Notes: a model not told the origin generated them from the letters alone. A stretch of 16,264 bases of DNA from UBA4582 sp047629195 (GCA_047629195.1 JBLHWY010000147.1:1-16264); one strand, 5' to 3'. Positions 1 through 7,561 are shown, counted from the first letter of the stretch. Translations and numbers: made by a program.

Positions 1-222
1 CGGTATCTCGGCGGTGTAAGAAGTGCAGCGATGCCGTTTAGTATATTGTTAACCGCAGGCGCGCCGCTGGCAACATCCTATTACTTTGATGTGTTCGGAG
101 ATTACAACGGTGCGATCCTGATTGTGGGTAGCGCAAATTTATTGAGTGCAATATTGATGTTGTTTCTCAAGAAACCAAGCTCCTCTTACTCCGAATCTAA
201 AGTGAGTCCGAATCTAAAGTGA
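1..222 (+). CDS. MFS transporter, C-terminal fragment (partial, 5' end outside window)
   Basis: The frame is open from base 1 and stops with TGA at 220-222, giving 73 residues that begin RYLGGVRSAAMPFSIL. This reads as the last two transmembrane segments of a 12-TM major facilitator: a 'G.R..a' start, a small-residue-rich helix, a 'FDVFGDYNGA' loop matching the usual 'D..GsY..a' between TM11 and TM12, a final hydrophobic helix, then a short polar tail. The ATG at 31 is internal and not a start. The last nine codons lie in a 17-bp tandem repeat, so the tail (ESKVSPNLK) is made of repeat read in two frames. The substrate cannot be told from this fragment. It lies 32 bp upstream of the serine hydrolase gene on the same strand and could share a transcript with it. 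Confidence 0.72.
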   Translation, partial: RYLGGVRSAAMPFSILLTAGAPLATSYYFDVFGDYNGAILIVGSANLLSAILMLFLKKPSSSYSESKVSPNLK

Positions 223-243
223 GTCCGAATCTAAAGTGAGTCC
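193..243. repeat. Three perfect 17-bp tandem repeats
   Basis: The unit GAATCTAAAGTGAGTCC occurs three times without mismatch at 193-209, 210-226 and 227-243. The unit length is not a multiple of three, so the second copy is read in a shifted frame and supplies the TGA stop (220-222) of the upstream MFS gene. The third copy ends directly before the GGAG ribosome binding site (245-248) of the next gene. This is a classic substrate for slipped-strand copy-number change. Confidence 0.95.
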
Positions 244-254
244 TGGAGTCACTA

Positions 255-2708
255 ATGCAGATTTCCCTATTTTTTAGCAAATTTTGGTTCGTCGTACTGC
301 TGTCATTGCTGTCGGTGCAAGCATCGTCGGCTGTCGACAAAGATCTAGAAAACGGATACTGGAACGATATAAAGCTCAAAGAAGTTGTCAGCTACGCTAA
401 GACGCAGGGATCCACCAGTTTACTCTTAATCCAGGATGGAAAGGTGCTAGTCGATGTTGAGTGGAAAGTAAAAGCGGGCCGAGTACATAAAGCGTTGTCA
501 CGTGGACATGATAAGAATGGCCGAGTTATCGAGGATGTAGCGTCTTTACAAAAAAGTATCGTTTCAATTTTGGTTGGCATAGCTCAAACCAAAGGCTCGC
601 TTGATATCACCATGCCCGTCTCAAACTATCTAAAAGAAGGCTGGTCCTCTATTGCGAAAAAGCCTGAGTCTTTGATTACAGTTCGACACTTGCTAACAAT
701 GACAGGAGGTCTTCCTGCTCAAACAAAAGGAAAAGAGATAGAGCAATCATTGCCAGGTGAAGTCTGGAACTACAATACAGAATCATATGGCTATCTGGTG
801 AGCATTCTTGAAGCTGTTTCGGGAAAATCTATTCACCAAATAACAAAGCAATGGCTGGCAACACCTCTGGGCCTGACGGGCACGCAGTGGTATACGCGGC
901 GTTGGGCGACTGCGCGTATGGACGCGAACCCTATTGGATTACAAATGACGTCTAACGATCTTGCGAAAGTTGGGAAAATGATGCTTGCGGGCGGCGAGTG
1001 GGGCGGTAAGCGTCTTTTTGATAAAAGTTATTACGTAAAGGCAACGGAGCCTAGTCAGCCACTAAACCCAGCATATGGTTATTTATGGTGGCTTAATGGT
1101 CAATCAGTTTTAGATGCTAATGAGTTGGATTTGGCTGGTATTGCACCTGCGGCGCCTTCTGATATGTACGCTGCGCAGGGTGCGTTGGGGAGAAAACTCT
1201 ACGTTGTACCGAGTATGAATCTTATTGTAGTTCGCTTAGGTGCCCAGCCTGAGAAAAACTTCAATCAGGAACTTTGGCGCCGAATAATGGCAGCCTCGCA
1301 CGAAGGGGTTCTTTGCGGTACCTGCGATACGCCTGTAGCTGCCAGACTCTCAACTGCCCAAGCAAAAACTGACGAATACATCTCTTGGCACGAACATATT
1401 ATTGATGACCCAAGCCGGGGTGTCAGCGACCTCAGCGGAAGTGACGGCCTTTCGATGGCAGATCTTGATAACGACGGTTTTGAAGACATTGTCTCCGTTC
1501 ACGAATCAGATACCATCTACGACGGTAAACCTATTGGCCACGTCAGAATTGCCTGGGGTGGACCTGATCCCACGCGTTGGAGGTTGTCTACGCTGGCCAG
1601 TGGCCATGAGGCCGCGGCCGCAGAAGATGTCACCTTAGGTGATGTGAATGGAGACGGGTTTATTGATGTGGTTGTTGCCTGCGAACTCGCTCATCTTATT
1701 TATTTTCAGAATCCAGGTAAAGATATTCGAGGTCAGACCTGGCCCAGAACCATTATCGAAGTGAGTAAGAATAGAGGTTCATACATACGTGCCTTTCTTG
1801 CTGATTTTAATGGTGATGGTAGGTTGGAGGTCGTGGCAGCGAATAAAGGAGAGCAGAGCCCAGATCTAAAAAGTCCTCCAGCAAAGAGCATTTCGCTATA
1901 TGTTCCTGGTATTGACCCGCTTGACCCAAAGGACTGGAAAGAACAAGTGTTGAGTCAAGTGAGGGTGCCTATCAATGCTGAGCCTATTGACCTTGATGGC
2001 GATGGGGACTTAGATATTGTTGCCGGCAGCCGGGCTGAGCGCAGAGTATTTTGGTATGAAAACAAAGGAGAGCTAAATTTCACTGTTCATAAAATAGAGG
2101 TTCCCGATGCCCCTAAAAACCTCTCGATCACAGGATTCAATATGGATTATGCCGATCTTAATGGCGACGGTCGGCTAGATATTCTATCCACCGCTTGGCC
2201 GGGATGGTTAGTCTTGCTGCTGCAGCCAAAGGATCCTAAAGACGACTGGCAGTTTTCTGTATTAGGTAAAGCTAGCCCGGACCAACTCGTTAGCGTCAGG
2301 TTCGGGGATATTGACAGTGATGGAGATCTTGACGTTTTTGCCGGGGGGTACAGCCGTGGACCACGACATAAGGATGGACCGCTGGTCTCTGCGAATGATC
2401 CTGTAGGCAGAATCATCTGGTTCGAAAACCCCAGCACTGAAAAAGGTGCAGGCAAGCTGAAAAACTGGTTGGCCCATGATGTCGCCAGACCCAAGCGGGG
2501 CATGTATGACAAATGGTTATTTCGTGATCTGGATAAAGACGGTGACCTTGATGTGCTAGGCACGAGGGGGAACAGTGAACCTTATGACGGTGTTTTCTGG
2601 TTAGAGCAAGTGCGAACAATTGAACCCAAAGCAGTATTCAAGGCGGCCAGGGTGATTGACAGTCAGCAGCTTGCACTACCCGAGCTTGCAGTACCTGAAG
2701 TTGAGTAG
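255..2708 (+). CDS. Secreted serine hydrolase (beta-lactamase family) with C-terminal VCBS/FG-GAP repeats
   Basis: An 817-aa protein with two parts. Residues 1-26 form a Sec signal peptide (hydrophobic core FWFVVLLSLLSV, cleavage near ASSA). Residues about 35-345 are a class C beta-lactamase/esterase-type hydrolase: S97-L-Q-K100 is the SxxK nucleophile motif, Y173 lies in WNYNTES at the YxN position, and AAQGALG (306-312) before LYVVP matches the third active-site strand. From about 400 there are seven Ca-binding D-x-D-G-D type loops starting at D403, D463, D517, D579, D634, D685 and D758, which is a VCBS/FG-GAP beta-propeller. A CGTC pair (354-357) sits at the junction. The start is ATG 255 with GGAG six bases upstream. 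Members of the fold hydrolyse esters, amides or D-amino-acid peptides; the substrate here is unknown. It is likely exported and surface-bound or released, with the propeller as an adhesion or substrate-binding module. An antibiotic-resistance role is unlikely. Confidence 0.9.
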   Translation: MQISLFFSKFWFVVLLSLLSVQASSAVDKDLENGYWNDIKLKEVVSYAKTQGSTSLLLIQDGKVLVDVEWKVKAGRVHKALSRGHDKNGRVIEDVASLQKSIVSILVGIAQTKGSLDITMPVSNYLKEGWSSIAKKPESLITVRHLLTMTGGLPAQTKGKEIEQSLPGEVWNYNTESYGYLVSILEAVSGKSIHQITKQWLATPLGLTGTQWYTRRWATARMDANPIGLQMTSNDLAKVGKMMLAGGEWGGKRLFDKSYYVKATEPSQPLNPAYGYLWWLNGQSVLDANELDLAGIAPAAPSDMYAAQGALGRKLYVVPSMNLIVVRLGAQPEKNFNQELWRRIMAASHEGVLCGTCDTPVAARLSTAQAKTDEYISWHEHIIDDPSRGVSDLSGSDGLSMADLDNDGFEDIVSVHESDTIYDGKPIGHVRIAWGGPDPTRWRLSTLASGHEAAAAEDVTLGDVNGDGFIDVVVACELAHLIYFQNPGKDIRGQTWPRTIIEVSKNRGSYIRAFLADFNGDGRLEVVAANKGEQSPDLKSPPAKSISLYVPGIDPLDPKDWKEQVLSQVRVPINAEPIDLDGDGDLDIVAGSRAERRVFWYENKGELNFTVHKIEVPDAPKNLSITGFNMDYADLNGDGRLDILSTAWPGWLVLLLQPKDPKDDWQFSVLGKASPDQLVSVRFGDIDSDGDLDVFAGGYSRGPRHKDGPLVSANDPVGRIIWFENPSTEKGAGKLKNWLAHDVARPKRGMYDKWLFRDLDKDGDLDVLGTRGNSEPYDGVFWLEQVRTIEPKAVFKAARVIDSQQLALPELAVPEVE

Positions 2709-2725
2709 TGCCCAACAACCCAGAG

Positions 2726-2742
2726 ACAAGCAGTCTGCTTGT
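2726..2742. terminator. Intergenic hairpin between convergent genes (weak terminator candidate)
   Basis: ACAAGCAG-T-CTGCTTGT is a perfect 8-bp inverted repeat around one base, so it would fold as seven pairs with a three-base loop. It lies in the 45-bp gap between two convergent stop codons, where a bidirectional terminator is expected. Neither strand has a convincing T-run after the stem, so intrinsic termination is not certain. Confidence 0.4.
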
Positions 2743-2753
2743 TCTGCTGAGAC

Positions 2754-3824
2754 TTATTGTCCTAAGGAAAGTTCTGAGTCGTCTTCACTGGTTTCATAGT
2801 CAGAGAATTTTGCTGATAGCTGATCTCGTAGCCAACGGACAAGGTCCGACCACATGGCATCAATCTCTTTTTCGGGTGGCATAATTCCAGCGGACTTTAA
2901 TTCAACTGTCACAATTGGCACGTTGAGGTCTATGCCTGCATAGTTACCAAGAGAGCCTGGAAATACGCCCAAATCCCGCAAATATAAGCTGCCAAGCTTA
3001 TTTGGCGCAGTAGGTGGGCCATCATAATCGACCAGATGGTAAGGGGCATGTATCGAAATGATAATATCAGGCTTAAAGATTGAAATTTGTTGAACAAGCC
3101 ACTTTACTTCTGGTTCGCTTGCGGGTGTTTCGCCAGGGTTTCGGCGCGGATTTTTATGTGTTTTATTACGCCAGTGCGTCAGGGCATGTTCTTCCCAATC
3201 TGTGGTTGGAAAATTGCGGTTGAGATCGACGCCGTTATGATTCTGTCGTTGTGATTTCTTTCGCAATAGCCCATCAGGATTAAGCGCTGGTACAAATCTC
3301 CAGTGAAAGAGGCCGGAATGATGTTCGTTTAGAATGTTCATCCACTTAAACAATACTGAAACAGAGGAGAATTCATCACCATGGATTCCCCCTATGACAA
3401 GCACTTTGCCCAAGGGTTCGCGGCCAGCGAGTGGTGGATATTCACGATAGGCAAGGGAACGGCCTTGAATGGTAAGCTCTGAGTGGATGAGCTGTTGCTG
3501 TAAACAATCATCGATGCTGACACTTCCTAGTTTCGAACCGATCTCTTGGCAGAGTTTTATTGCCAATGCATGTTGTTCTTTGGAATTTGTCTGAGACACG
3601 CCCATAGCTTGCGGTGTTAATAGTTTGCCTGCTGCCGAGGTTTGTTCACTCGAAGAAGATTGGCCATCGAGAACAGCTTCTTTCGATACTGGTGTTTTAG
3701 ACTTTGATGTCTGATCCTGCCCGCCACTTGCAGGTTCTCTTGAGAGCGAAGACGAACATGAAGACAGGATGAGGGTCGCCATAGCAAGAAATGTAGCAAA
3801 ACGAATGCTGCGCAATAAATACAT
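2754..3824 (-). CDS. M14-family zinc carboxypeptidase/amidase lipoprotein (MpaA-like)
   Basis: A 356-aa protein with a lipoprotein signal: lipobox L20-S-S-C23 followed by Ser, which favours outer-membrane sorting. Residues about 24-80 are a polar Ser/Gln/Lys-rich linker. The rest is an M14 peptidase of the murein tripeptide amidase / succinylglutamate desuccinylase type: zinc ligands H148 and E151 in GGIHGDE and H259 in SIHAP, substrate-binding NPDG and NGVDLNRNFP motifs, and catalytic E308 in VTVELKS. MpaA-type enzymes cleave the gamma-D-Glu-meso-DAP bond of murein peptides. This copy is predicted to sit in the periplasm on a membrane, unlike cytoplasmic MpaA, so it could act on cell-wall peptides in place. 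The ATG lies five bases after the stop of the L,D-transpeptidase gene with little independent Shine-Dalgarno signal, suggesting a two-gene operon with translational coupling. Family assignment is firm; the exact substrate is inferred. Confidence 0.88.
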   Translation of the reverse strand: MYLLRSIRFATFLAMATLILSSCSSSLSREPASGGQDQTSKSKTPVSKEAVLDGQSSSSEQTSAAGKLLTPQAMGVSQTNSKEQHALAIKLCQEIGSKLGSVSIDDCLQQQLIHSELTIQGRSLAYREYPPLAGREPLGKVLVIGGIHGDEFSSVSVLFKWMNILNEHHSGLFHWRFVPALNPDGLLRKKSQRQNHNGVDLNRNFPTTDWEEHALTHWRNKTHKNPRRNPGETPASEPEVKWLVQQISIFKPDIIISIHAPYHLVDYDGPPTAPNKLGSLYLRDLGVFPGSLGNYAGIDLNVPIVTVELKSAGIMPPEKEIDAMWSDLVRWLRDQLSAKFSDYETSEDDSELSLGQ

Positions 3825-3829
3825 ATGAA

Positions 3830-4813
3830 TTATCCGTTACCCTCGTAGAGAATTTTCCATTCACCGTTCTCGGCTCTTCGCCACAGAAGTTGTTTCCATC
3901 CTTGCCAATTGAAATTGCTACTCCGGTAGTCCTGATAGAAGCGGCTTGATATTAGGTTGTCCTCACCTGGGTAGGCAATGACACTTAGCTGCGTCAGGTT
4001 CACCATAATATGTTGCTTGGATGCGTTCACTCTGGTTTTGTAACTTGTCCACTGTGAAAGGTTTCTTTTTGTATCGGTAAAATCTTTGTGATAATGGCTG
4101 AGGTAAGCCTTGTTATCGTTGGCAGACCAATCTTCTTGCCAGCTATCTAGCGCCTCCAAAATGTCGTTTGCGGGTTGTTCGGTTTCTGGTGGTAGCCATT
4201 CCAGTTTCTCGGATAGAACAAACGTACTTTCGCCGGTTTTAATGTACGAATTGAAGTCGTTGAGTATTGGATTAGAAACCACCACACAACCATCACTATC
4301 GAGTAACGGGCGTTTGCTCACGCCCTTTGGCAATCCATGTAACCAGATACCGTGACCTGTTCGTTTTTTGACCCGATCCCAATTGTTTGGATAATTTAGC
4401 GGGTAGGCGCCAGTTCCATACTTGTCGGTCAGTTGATCATCACCTAAAAATGAAGTGATTTTATAAAGCCCAACTGGCGTTTTGAGATCGCCCTCGACCT
4501 CTTTGCCAAATCCGGCTTTTCCTATCGATATTGGAACAGAGTTTCTTTTGAGATAGCTGCCAGTTTCGGTCCGTTCTAATAAATGTAGTTTTCCAGCTTC
4601 TAATTCAGCCCAGAATAGGTATCGTGAATTTTGCTCATCATGAATCAAGCCTGCGGGAATACCTTCAGTTTGTAACAGTGCTGGATTGACGGTAGACAGC
4701 AATTGGGCAGGTCTCACAGACTGCGCGCTCGCGATTTGAACAGACAACAAGAGCATTCCCAACGTCGCGCGGGTGATCAATTTCAGATTGTTTATAGCGT
4801 GTTTTACTGACAA
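3830..4813 (-). CDS. L,D-transpeptidase (YkuD fold) with C-terminal NTF2-like domain
   Basis: A 327-aa exported protein. The start is a TTG: in this frame no ATG, GTG or other TTG lies between it and the upstream stop, and starting here gives a good signal peptide (cleavage near IASAQS, about residue 31). The YkuD catalytic core spans about 65-205, with H159 in LHGLP and the nucleophile C176 in SDGCVVVSN; Asp replaces the His of the common SHGC motif, as in YafK-like and Cds6-type members. Residues about 215-325 look like an NTF2/SnoaL-type domain (LDSWQEDWSANDNKAYLSHY near its start, LWRRAENGEWKIL at its end), the accessory domain found on several L,D-transpeptidases. Likely role in the periplasm: forming or cutting 3-3 crosslinks or protein-peptidoglycan links. 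It is the first gene of an operon with the M14 lipoprotein. YafK is now known to cut Lpp from peptidoglycan, so a hydrolase role is possible. Confidence 0.88.
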   Translation of the reverse strand: MSVKHAINNLKLITRATLGMLLLSVQIASAQSVRPAQLLSTVNPALLQTEGIPAGLIHDEQNSRYLFWAELEAGKLHLLERTETGSYLKRNSVPISIGKAGFGKEVEGDLKTPVGLYKITSFLGDDQLTDKYGTGAYPLNYPNNWDRVKKRTGHGIWLHGLPKGVSKRPLLDSDGCVVVSNPILNDFNSYIKTGESTFVLSEKLEWLPPETEQPANDILEALDSWQEDWSANDNKAYLSHYHKDFTDTKRNLSQWTSYKTRVNASKQHIMVNLTQLSVIAYPGEDNLISSRFYQDYRSSNFNWQGWKQLLWRRAENGEWKILYEGNG

Positions 4814-5204
4814 CTTGTGATCTTTCTTCGTGGTTATGCTGAGGTGCGCTATTAAGCCATCCCGCAGTAAAATTCACAAGATGGGTCATCAGAAGCTGTT
4901 GTTTTTTGTGTGTGCTCTTTTTAGTTGATTTCAGGCCGAATTATGGTGTCTTGGCCTAAATGTCACCGCCGACTTGTTGGCGAACTTGTCCTCAAGGGGG
5001 TGAATACGATTTTAACACCTCCTGCGGACTAAAAAGGGGATTCAGCAGCATATGGTCCGACCCTTTGCGCATTAAGTTGGTAGGGACGTTTTCTTTAGCG
5101 GAGGGTCACTCGATGCTGCGATCATTGGTTTCGAAGCTGCAACAGTAGGAGAATACTGAATAGTTACCGCAGGACTAGGCCGATTTAGGTGAGCCGAGTC
5201 GAAG
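4814..5204. other. 391-base intergenic stretch with an imperfect hairpin; no gene supported
   Basis: This gap separates the GDPD-like gene from the L,D-transpeptidase gene, both on the minus strand, so it should hold the promoter of the cell-wall operon; I could not find a convincing -35/-10 pair there. The clearest structure is an imperfect inverted repeat: 4988-5002 (GTCCTCAAGGGGGTG) pairs with 5016-5029 (CACCTCCTGCGGAC) around a 13-base loop. A shorter stem (GACTAGGC 5173-5180 with GCCGAGTC 5193-5200, one mismatch) lies just after the GDPD-like gene. Open frames here (62 aa on plus, 26 aa on minus) have no recognisable sequence and no ribosome binding site. Confidence 0.5.
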
Positions 5205-6113
5205 TTAGCTGGGCGCGAGTAAAGCCATCAGCTTGTCTGGGCAACTCAGCGTTATCGCGTCTGGGTGCTTATTCAAGTTAACTCTCATACCTTCGTTTGT
5301 CGATGGCACGCCCCATAAATTGACCTTGAGTCCTAATTTCTGGGCCGCAGCTACATCGCCCTCACTAACATCCATTGCGAGGGGCCCCCACCACGTACCA
5401 CCAGCATTTTTAATGCGCTCCGCGAAAGAAAGATTTGGGTGCTCTGTGAATCCTTTGCCGTACAAATCATCTGGATTGATGTTCTCAAGCTTTCGGTAGC
5501 TGTGTGCCAGATAGTTTCTGTTGATGGTCAAAAAATCTGTCTCGATTTCAGGACAGAGTGACTGCGCGCGCAGAAGCACATCCCATTCGAATGCGAGCAG
5601 CACCGTGTTGCGTAGTAAATCTGCATCAGTCAGGTTTTGCAAAACAGTATCCAGTAGCGCTTTAGGGTCAGCGCTTTGGGTCCGATTAAAGGGATCGGTT
5701 TTAAGCTCAAGCCAGAGCTTTGGCCTGCCTGTTTGTTTCAGTTGTACTTGCTCAATGAATTCGACGAGGGTCGGAATTCTGGTGCCATCAATCGGTTGAT
5801 AGTCTGGATATTCCAGATTTTCCCTGGCACTGGGCGAATATCGCCCAACGTCATACTGTTTGATTTCGGCAAGTGTCATTTCACCCATACCTGGGCCGGG
5901 TGCTGCTAACCAATTCCCAGCGGTATCTCTTGTGACCTGTTTGTTTAGTAGATAGTCGTGCTGAACGACTACGTGCCCATCGCGACTTAGATGTACGTCG
6001 AATTCGATGCCATCAACCCCAATATTCTGACAGTGCTGAAAGCCCGCGAGCGTGTTTTTGGGAAACAGGCCGGCGGCACATTCACTTGCTATGACTAATG
6101 TATTCATCCCCAT
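5205..6113 (-). CDS. Glycerophosphodiester phosphodiesterase-fold protein with altered catalytic motif
   Basis: A 302-aa cytoplasmic-looking protein without a signal peptide. The GDPD TIM-barrel pattern is clear: G32-V-D-G-I-E37-F-D39-V, then S43-R-D-G, V-V-Q-H52-D53, and E136 in WLELK. E37, D39 and E136 match the metal ligands and H52 one of the two catalytic histidines. The N-terminal signature, normally HRG...PENT, here reads S10-E-C12 ... P18-K-N-T21, so the first catalytic His, its Arg and the Glu of PENT are all replaced. The WTVN and TDxP motifs near the C-terminus are also changed (LWGVPS, LSCPD). Canonical enzymes cut glycerophosphodiesters to glycerol-3-phosphate and an alcohol. This one may be a variant subfamily with another substrate, or inactive. 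Start ATG 6113 has GGGAAGG upstream; an ATG two codons in is the alternative. It is divergent from a Spinster-like transporter. Confidence 0.82.
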   Translation of the reverse strand: MGMNTLVIASECAAGLFPKNTLAGFQHCQNIGVDGIEFDVHLSRDGHVVVQHDYLLNKQVTRDTAGNWLAAPGPGMGEMTLAEIKQYDVGRYSPSARENLEYPDYQPIDGTRIPTLVEFIEQVQLKQTGRPKLWLELKTDPFNRTQSADPKALLDTVLQNLTDADLLRNTVLLAFEWDVLLRAQSLCPEIETDFLTINRNYLAHSYRKLENINPDDLYGKGFTEHPNLSFAERIKNAGGTWWGPLAMDVSEGDVAAAQKLGLKVNLWGVPSTNEGMRVNLNKHPDAITLSCPDKLMALLAPS

Positions 6114-6148
6114 AGCTTATGCCTTCCCGAGTTGTAGGGCCAACCTTT

Positions 6149-6185
6149 CAGTCTGATTGACAGACTGCTGTATGCGCAATACTCT
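6149..6185 (+). promoter_or_regulatory. Perfect palindrome overlapping a -35 box in a divergent gap
   Basis: CAGTCTG (6149-6155) and CAGACTG (6161-6167) form a perfect 7-5-7 inverted repeat in the gap between the GDPD-like and MFS genes. The spacer and right arm contain TTGACA (6157-6162), a consensus -35 box for the plus strand. The -10 is weak: AATACT at 6178-6183 (15-base spacing) or TACTCT at 6180-6185 (17-base spacing). The arrangement fits a repressor operator covering a promoter. No regulator gene is adjacent, so the protein that would bind is unknown. Confidence 0.45.
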
Positions 6186-6238
6186 GGATGAAAAGAAACA
6201 GGCTTACAAGCCAACGAATAATAATGAAGGGGATTGTC

Positions 6239-7561
6239 GTGATAACCGAAGTGGATTCAGCGGAAGAAAAGATAGAAGCGAAGCAGTTCATGTTCTTGTG
6301 TTTTCTCACCCTGCTTAACGTCATGAACTTTGTTGATCGACAATTGCTGGCAAGCTTCGCGAATTTTATTGTGCCTGACCTAGATCTAACCAATGCCGAA
6401 TTTGGGCTTTTAACGGGACTTGTGTTTATTGCTTTCTACGCAGTCATGGGGCTTTTTATGGGCGCATTGGCGGATATGGTTCATCGGCCGCGTCTTATCG
6501 CCTTTGGTTTGGCCTTATGGAGTGTGTTAACCGCTGCTTCAGGTGCCGCGAAAGGTTTTGTCAGTATGGCCATTCCCCGAATGTTTATTGGCGTCGGTGA
6601 ATCTGCTTTGACCCCAACAGCGATGTCTATGCTGGCGGATCGGTTTCCAGCTAGCAGGCTGGGGTTTGCATCTGGGTTTTATTATCTTGGTGTCCCGGTG
6701 GGTGTTGGTGTCAGCCTGCTAGTTGCCGGTTATTTAGGGCCTAAAATTGGTTGGCGTAATTGTTTTTACGCCCTCGGAGCAATCGGTGTCGTTCTTTCTA
6801 TTGTGATGTTGTTCATAAAAGAAACGCCTCGAAAACATCTCGCGACAGATTCCGCTGGCTCTAAGAAGCAGAGTTTTGGCCAGATAATTCGGCTATTATT
6901 TTCTATACTCAGGTCATCTCCCGCGCTCGCGTTAACCATGGCAGGAGGTGTCGCGACTCACTTTATTCTAGGGGCTGCAGCTTTTGAACAACTTTGGTTT
7001 GTGCAGGAGAGAGGCTTTGACCGTGCCTATATCGCCCAGGCCACGGGTTGGTGGGCAGTTGCCGGCGGCGTACTAGGTAATCTATTTGGCGGGCTTGGCA
7101 GTGATTGGTGGCAAAAGCATATGTCCAGCGGTCGACCCATGTTTCTGGTCGTCATATTACTGGTGCTTGTGCCCATAGGTTTTGTTTATCGTTTGGTTGA
7201 TCCCAACAGTGGTTTCTTTTGGTTTGCGATATTTTGTGCCTATTTTCAGCTAGGTAGCTTTTACGGACCAACTTTCTCAACAGTACAAGAGCTTGTTCCG
7301 CCGCAGATCCGATCAACCGTTGTCGCATTTTATCTGCTTGCTCTGAATCTGATTGGTCTCGCGATTGGCATTACCGCATCTGGTTTCTTAATCGACTATC
7401 TGATCACACAGGGCGTGGAAGAACCCTATACCTATACTTTATTGGTGTTTTCCGGCTTGTCTGCCACAGCGATTCCATTTTTCTATTTTGCAGCTCGCAG
7501 GTTTCATCAGGATCGAGATCAACTTTTTGAAAAAATAGCGAACGGTGAACTTAAGCTTTGA
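6239..7561 (+). CDS. MFS transporter, Spinster-like
   Basis: A 440-aa integral inner-membrane carrier with about 12 hydrophobic segments. TM1 carries N30-F-V-D-R34-Q, the hallmark of the Spinster (Spns) group, and the TM2-3 loop carries the MFS motif A (G75-A-L-A-D79-M-V-H-R83). The GVGES and GWRNCFYALGA segments also match this group. Bacterial members are often annotated as hexuronate or general carriers and eukaryotic ones move lysolipids or sphingosine phosphate; the substrate here is unknown. I chose GTG 6239 because AAGGGG (6227-6232) lies six bases before it and the TM1-proximal N-terminus then has normal length. In-frame ATGs at 6224 and 6188 are alternatives, but 6188 would fall at or before the start of a transcript from the TTGACA promoter. 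It is divergent from the GDPD-like gene; the enoyl-CoA hydratase follows about 106 bp downstream and may be cotranscribed. Confidence 0.88.
   Translation: MITEVDSAEEKIEAKQFMFLCFLTLLNVMNFVDRQLLASFANFIVPDLDLTNAEFGLLTGLVFIAFYAVMGLFMGALADMVHRPRLIAFGLALWSVLTAASGAAKGFVSMAIPRMFIGVGESALTPTAMSMLADRFPASRLGFASGFYYLGVPVGVGVSLLVAGYLGPKIGWRNCFYALGAIGVVLSIVMLFIKETPRKHLATDSAGSKKQSFGQIIRLLFSILRSSPALALTMAGGVATHFILGAAAFEQLWFVQERGFDRAYIAQATGWWAVAGGVLGNLFGGLGSDWWQKHMSSGRPMFLVVILLVLVPIGFVYRLVDPNSGFFWFAIFCAYFQLGSFYGPTFSTVQELVPPQIRSTVVAFYLLALNLIGLAIGITASGFLIDYLITQGVEEPYTYTLLVFSGLSATAIPFFYFAARRFHQDRDQLFEKIANGELKL

Noticed and set aside
255..1290. Antibiotic-resistance beta-lactamase
   Set aside because: The SxxK fold is shared with esterases and D-peptidases; the long Ca-binding C-terminus and sequence style do not match resistance enzymes.
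2147..2563. 138-aa open frame antisense to the VCBS repeats
   Set aside because: Ser/Pro/Arg-rich shadow of the repeated Asp/Gly codons on the opposite strand; no ribosome site.
4992..5072. 26-aa open frame on the minus strand in the same gap
   Set aside because: No ribosome site and no recognisable sequence; too short to support.
4960..5148. 62-aa open frame on the plus strand in the intergenic gap
   Set aside because: No Shine-Dalgarno, no recognisable motif, and it runs through the hairpin; composition does not look coding.
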